Source of the DNA: Methanobrevibacter sp. | GTDB lineage: Archaea; Methanobacteriota; Methanobacteria; Methanobacteriales; Methanobacteriaceae | Reading direction: 5' to 3' | Length of the DNA: 10,136 nucleotides | Assembly (NCBI GenBank): GCA_017652345.1 | Contig: JAGCBE010000418.1 | Location: 1-10,136, forward strand | Part shown: in pieces, positions 9,701 to 10,136 of the stretch | Layout of the letters: every line of letters starts with the position of its first letter | How positions within the stretch are numbered: position 1 is the stretch's first letter | The notes under the pieces: model-generated | What the model was told of the DNA's origin: nothing | What the model saw: only the letters and a program-made list of their open reading frames with translations | Database searches by the model: none | Translations under genes and position numbers: made by a program

Positions 9701-10136
9701 CCGCTTTCGCTCCGTTTTTCTCTTGGAAAGCTTGTAAATATTGATTATTTACATATTCAATAGTTCCTCTTACAAAATCATATACTCCTTTAGCTTTAAT
9801 TTCATTAGAAGCTGTTTGAATTGCATCAATATATTGCCTTTCTTCTGCGGAATATCCTGCAGCCTCTAGCACATAATCCATAATTTCAGATTCAATAGCT
9901 TGCATATTGAAACGACCAGAGCCAATTGCATTAAGACCCTTGAATCCTCCTCCAGGAAGAGTATCTTTTATTGTAAAAGTCCATCCTGAATCATCAAAAG
10001 TTTTTCGAGCTCCTGAGATAGAAGCTGTAAATTTTCCTCCATATGGGTTATCTTTTTTATAAGCTTCTTCAAGCATATTGTAAACTGCTTGTTCAATTTG
10101 TGCGTTTTCACTTTTTTTAGAATATTTTTTATTTCC
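360..10136 (-). CDS. Giant tail tape measure protein carrying RNA polymerase beta'-like and PD-(D/E)XK nuclease domains; N-terminus outside window
   Basis: Seen: one frame open from the right edge to a TAA at 362-360, giving 3258 residues. The Met at 10076 has no Shine-Dalgarno upstream and the frame runs on for 20 codons to the edge, so it is internal and the true start lies outside. Order by residue: unassigned 1-390; RNA polymerase beta'-like active-site region 390-800; unassigned 800-1100; RecB-like nuclease 1100-1245; coiled coil 1395-1605; TP901-type tape measure core 1610-1990; hydrophobic segments 2098-2185; helical region 2190-2700; coiled coil 2705-2830; tape-measure C-terminus 3130-3238. 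There is no cysteine and no recognisable lysozyme or peptidase domain. Known: tape measure proteins set tail length, fill the tail tube and leave the tail at infection. Inferred: the N-terminal enzymes are ejected cargo. The tape measure call is near certain, the polymerase and nuclease calls strong. At over 3200 residues it is much longer than usual tape measures (often 700-2000). Confidence 0.96.
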   Translation of the reverse strand, partial: GNKKYSKKSENAQIEQAVYNMLEEAYKKDNPYGGKFTASISGARKTFDDSGWTFTIKDTLPGGGFKGLNAIGSGRFNMQAIESEIMDYVLEAAGYSAEERQYIDAIQTASNEIKAKGVYDFVRGTIEYVNNQYLQAFQEKNGAKAGKAELQDLADTLNKQFKGTGLGTFSVSNGMVTFSNDSASKKDLDPYTVLKQAGGYSKIIRDLGITKGLGGTKAIQALRKNNFFKETAEGLEANTENGIVHSIVSQAFLRFYNGENDLYDPDNPYTNDSRTYGFREINALKRTAGLLSLSGEGAGLKAYINSLSAKTSPAEYTKQKEAGKLMQRIATNAELTLDDLKKTGGVILSASDLEDSQLDTEDAFDKNGNVTDDYIKNLIKAQNLRQEAFDNEENRKKYGWETVEDVPIFIDPERFFGRRGTGGKSAYAGRFIALPRFKTLEKREGEEKYSPTQSAIIANRLLLSAHRYSKEPANSELASLGLGANVAKNVAEYNQALLSKEGGAYLDANKAELPTALMALATATELDYAPLRDKAAVILSREDVAEQLHKIGNKDDVTELKNIYKELTDKELKENISKTQAVEKILDVLTVGNKSFTGKGLVSIMNRYPTLLGLGDLMGVETFVAAKGDENIGKGTFGVNPILWSILNGDWDGDKSQLNLLLRSVTPEIRSDIQKAAEIALKKRNLIAKMDATGDRIFSTTDRANKLTVDKNKLQEEFKEENQRKATFLKSIGKDYVGLFSNVREGISSVLLQTGNDISGGISPDNIVDKDVAIASEMMRAFAQVPEQTVISIKKKAKDLGKKNSDKEIRGMLDDFLTNYWGNASMWSTGKNFKKIIAKGQELGIFEGSKNEGSVFGKDFTADRAVAEAWTNTLEILSSGNYSNTKKNLLKKGNIFQLGWLGTEDQYNSLIKDIEKTNSFEEARPIIEKAIAERQLGITSNILENSFNILDDSLKEGHTISGKFDSQIRIGDMSDIVRNIYRGALEGVGSTNDWLSSAGARYSPEIYENLKRLGLVDPFSSYGKTTGETIKEVGSHFKDLDSYFATLQNAVQNGIYGAGPSKIAHTADGYYIQKGGAGAVSNYDLTDFIADLNKKASLIVGGKVDNIPKLLADTEDNADLFKAMRAQYMRTQYGTDVHAIAELLNTGTKEDSKKFQKTYSEIEARSRLLFGNTNYASNVLNLGKLAQLEVSKIGKAVGSEAALNGINPVTGQAMSMFIDQLAVDKNGNLHIIDYKTHGTGKLTAGDKLQPLIYKAQLAGLRNALSREGVTGAGIGSLYDEWKEGTLYNKNIKDIFDTYFRTKEYNEKTGNWDEITNTEAKGWLEILMGKKNKNVPLTDEQIITDLISLNSSTGKAEVVSHGGFSSVEKGLIYRAFQQDYGLNSEEALSLIGNLYSKVAGSESSVNLQAVEGLSADTQRQNLIAQYNEQVAKAEEARKAAKESADEANQIEKVYGKESEALKTVNEALTENIQKYHDATLAAKNLAEAIDTLSRDADKTYKQDYEDHITKAERDAQKEKLEKDEKDLKESYQGFRENLSAYQQYQKNQWALEARYKKTKGTQKGLVGAEMELNQSYLEEAKNNLIGYSSRLTGSTKERAAEDIAKAEKALALQKAHIDASQKANSVWGQIGNSIKSAFYRMTVFSAGYKLVNKVAQSFKQVVDYAKQLDKVMVNIQIVTNTTREEAVKLMKTYADLGKQLGATVAEVAQSANVWLRQGYSINQVNELIKSSMYLSKLGMIDSAAAAKDLTSIIKAFKLEVSDATDVVSKLTMLDQSAAVSAGEVATAMQSLSTTAQQAGLDIDTTMAYVSTIADVTQKEASTIGASLRTIISRYGNVKAGAFSNMGSENVGEDLENINDIEKVLRRMGISIRTSTMEFRALDTVLEELAEKWETYSTVEKNAIATAMAGTRQRESLLVLLSNYSKSRELREISATSHGAAETKYNAYLDSYEASQKALQNAWQKFSLDLENSGVLTSINNLLAKVVEYLPQIVTTLGAQVLGMKMSNFLYSNSGSGIGKGILRGLNILNPFRGLKNEVDKDGTVIKKGLVRKGYDYVTGAPAQTISTKVTTINQTLRNIYTYLVTKKPTEGSAEGVTGEPKSAGKAAQQRPGIEIGKRAAVGATVGLAQGVTIGLSTGAGLKNSDGEDASQEAKIKAGLATGGATAASSVLLSLIPGVGPLLATTLGPIAGQLFGQFVAPLIGNFIDQEKISRRERSKEAERSYNAIKAIQSDTNALKELSTEGALSYDQYQKAKTSINSIITQLYGNTQAGRLLLKQYNPNMDIESLSDVEVIDRIKLLFNDYLLGDEDVRKEVINDWEQAVYQAEADTFRRSKENELYENEKTLQTNYVKHAYGSGVKSIIDDFIRANPEGFEENARRNNKLYFSGTASERLNTERQLLEYLEEQGKQGSEFYKNLQKHIADLNNAVHNIDNSVFDINEKQVKASAVTQGIGNLTTAQIKELGIDEIAKMILENINKQGGFYEENGKIQRQYQWTGSLNTLSKIPKGYISDYIKNNATLYGVLTGQSYTLGEVSRGALTGQKAEEYMVSFAKQLNIPLEELNANLEKYSSFSLGDIMKGYGDVKTSLESLDSLFSSIVSSTGLTADNFEEILSKYPDLIGQVGDIGSLVGEIFNKTDVYIEQQKKNILEDLGNNEEFFKSWKSTLSEEMLELMKETALENVYSGSSFWDAYMTLTEEDKDKFSEIAESFKKQFNSVTANVTIDTTILDKYRSYLSKIYEMQIKNLQDQKVALEKVNTQREYENKLVQARIKLENAQNEKVQVYREGIGFVYEADQEAIQQAQEELDKLENEKLVDSLDMIITEMQSQKDWLDQFSDRQEFKNLEKAFGTESPFLKTLGTNETSGLWGSVNKLIEIYNKIYNFNSENFTDAGTDAWEKGKARANSSLMQNYSDYMAYSNIKEGFSKFFLGEINRAGLRQILEEESTKETNSDSVKTYAGNLIADLKENEYSSTSILKSASNTQSQALVALEKTGEYAANLKNKYKVSNWYTELFTDKNLDILMSQNSEVKGKKDYLKRLALEGIMSMIQERPNAQQSWYAASPLIQSYFQTQDGNYNVNYQALSKYLSDNFNNIHKNYSGTGPIGPGTTKYNIISQLLDDIFNYQGIISGKDNLSGSVADSYAAGSLYTQGGLSSISEFGPELYATPGLSGAALIPEGSKVLPTTATKGLWELGNFANEFIKPLRSLGGLGSSSSTVFGADESTNINTLNITLRADKDFDADKFIQQLKALQAISKNN
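1587..1979 (-). other. C-terminal coiled coil with tape-measure YREGxGFVYEAD motif
   Basis: Residues 2699-2829 form a charged coiled coil. It carries a VYREGIGFVYEADQEAI block flanked by helices ending in Ala-Gln and Leu-Asp-Lys-Leu. Similar blocks recur in the distal halves of Bacillota phage tape measures, as I recall the family. This supports a long-tailed Bacillota phage. Confidence 0.7.
1980..3521 (-). other. Helical region of the tape measure, unassigned
   Basis: Residues 2186-2698 are soluble, helix-rich and full of charged residues, with short Gly/Asn/Tyr patches (for example around 2390-2480). They resemble the variable central parts of tape measures. I see no enzyme motif; in particular there is no lysozyme-type Glu/Asp pattern, NlpC/P60 Cys-His pair or zinc peptidase motif. 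Confidence 0.55.
3522..3794 (-). other. Gly/Ala-rich hydrophobic segments of the tape measure
   Basis: There are two hydrophobic stretches, at residues 2098-2120 and 2136-2185, the second with an IPGVGP turn at 2154-2159 between two apolar helices. Tape measure proteins commonly carry such segments, thought to insert in the host membrane and help form the DNA channel. That role is inferred from the family, not shown by the sequence. Confidence 0.7.
4107..5249 (-). other. TP901-family phage tail tape measure core domain
   Basis: Residues 1610-1990 have the layout of the TP901-type tape measure core. An initial helix (FYRM and YKLVNK near 1617-1630) is followed by the VxNIQxxTNTTREEA-like block, a segment on module choice in helices rich in Ala and Ser (SAAVSAGEVATAM near 1755), the DVTQKEASTIGASLRTI helix, and a GTRQRESLL block before a long closing helix. 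I know these from siphophage tape measures of Bacillota. The domain is complete and uninterrupted. It identifies the protein as a tail component of a long-tailed phage. Confidence 0.95.
5262..5894 (-). other. Long coiled coil preceding the tape measure core
   Basis: Residues 1395-1605 are strongly helical and rich in Ala, Glu, Lys and Gln, almost without Pro or Gly for long stretches, with heptad-like spacing of Leu/Ala/Ile. Such rods are typical of tape measure proteins, where extended helices span the tail tube. This one separates the enzymatic N-terminal half from the TP901-type core. Confidence 0.8.
6342..6779 (-). other. RecB/Cas4-like PD-(D/E)XK nuclease domain
   Basis: The full ordered signature of the RecB-type PD-(D/E)XK fold is visible. 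G1114-T-D-V-H1118 is the G-x-x-x-H block that starts the domain. S1179-E1180 opens a strand before the active site. D1199 sits in an FIDQL strand, followed by a turn with D1204 and G1207. Motif III is I-I-D1213-Y-K1215-T, and Q1229-x-x-x-Y1233 lies 14 residues later. Known: H, D, D and K of this set coordinate metal and catalyse phosphodiester cleavage, and QxxxY helps bind DNA in RecB/AddAB/Cas4 nucleases. There are no cysteines, so no Cas4/AddB-type iron-sulphur cluster. No helicase motifs are attached. The substrate is unknown; host DNA, incoming phage DNA ends or a competitor are all possible. Confidence 0.85.
6780..7676 (-). other. Linker region between polymerase and nuclease domains, unassigned
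   Basis: This segment covers residues 801-1099. It is mixed alpha/beta, with several Trp/Tyr/Gly-rich patches (about 840-900) and an aromatic and Gly-rich stretch at 1000-1075. I recognise no domain. By position it could hold the remaining polymerase elements (bridge-helix or trigger-loop equivalents) or a structural adaptor to the nuclease. That is inference from order only. Confidence 0.4.
7677..8909 (-). other. RNA polymerase beta'-like double-psi beta-barrel domain
   Basis: Three blocks match the beta' catalytic subunit in order. G403-K404-x-x-Y407-x-G409-R410 followed by an IALP stretch matches the bacterial GKRxxYSGRSVI block. N586-R587-x-P-T-L591 matches NRAPTL. N628-G-D630-W-D632-G-D634 matches NADFDGD, preceded by NPIL where bacteria have HPLV. 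Known: the three Asp of DxDGD bind the catalytic Mg2+, and E. coli beta' Arg425 and Asn458 contact the incoming NTP; R587 and N628 occupy those places. Further on, G718-L-F-S-N722 and a helix with Q764, Q768 and K774 resemble elements that follow the triad in single-chain YonO/QDE-1-like polymerases (weaker). All key residues are intact, so activity is plausible. A beta-like partner barrel is not visible. Confidence 0.85.
8910..10136 (-). other. N-terminal visible segment of the giant protein, unassigned
   Basis: This segment covers residues 1-389 plus 20 residues upstream to the window edge. It is soluble-looking, mixed helix and strand, rich in Gly, Asn and Lys, with no membrane segment or signal peptide. 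I recognise no family. Two-barrel RNA polymerases place a beta-like barrel bearing two catalytic lysines before the beta'-like barrel. I could not locate a convincing GDK/GNKG-like lysine pair here, so that half is either too diverged to see or lies beyond the right edge. Confidence 0.5.

Noticed and set aside
10074..10076. ATG as the start of the giant protein
   Set aside because: No Shine-Dalgarno precedes it and the same frame stays open to the window edge, so it is an internal Met.

Overview
The window is AT-rich DNA from a tailed bacteriophage or prophage. The host is probably a low-GC Gram-positive (Bacillota-like) bacterium: Shine-Dalgarno and sigma-A-type promoter signals are strong, the tail protein is of the TP901 type, and a 9.8-kb frame stays open under the standard code. 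Both genes lie on the minus strand, so the layout runs right to left.

10136 to 360 is one giant open frame. It enters from beyond the right edge (no ribosome binding site precedes the first in-window Met at 10076) and shows 3258 residues before its TAA stop. Its C-terminal half is a classical tail tape measure protein: a coiled coil, the TP901-type core, Gly/Ala-rich hydrophobic segments, a second coiled coil and a typical tape-measure C-terminus. Its N-terminal half is unusual. It has the conserved active-site blocks of a multisubunit-type RNA polymerase beta'-like double-psi beta-barrel (GKxxYxGR, NRxPTL and an NxDxDGD triad, in the right order), followed about 480 residues later by a full RecB/Cas4-like PD-(D/E)XK nuclease signature (GTxxH, D, DYK, QxxxY). 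The whole visible protein has no cysteine. The simplest model is that the tape measure carries enzymatic cargo (an RNA polymerase and a nuclease) that enters the host with the genome, by analogy with the N4 and crAss-like virion RNA polymerases.

359 to 187 is intergenic. In minus-strand sense it holds two successive hairpins whose pairing uses G-U wobbles in that strand only, then a consensus -35/-10 promoter with extended -10, then a ribosome binding site.

186 to 1 is the start of a small unrecognised gene driven by that promoter. It runs off the left edge.

Residue numbers count from the Met at 10076; another 20 in-frame residues lie upstream of it inside the window. All domain calls come from motif reading by eye, without database searches.
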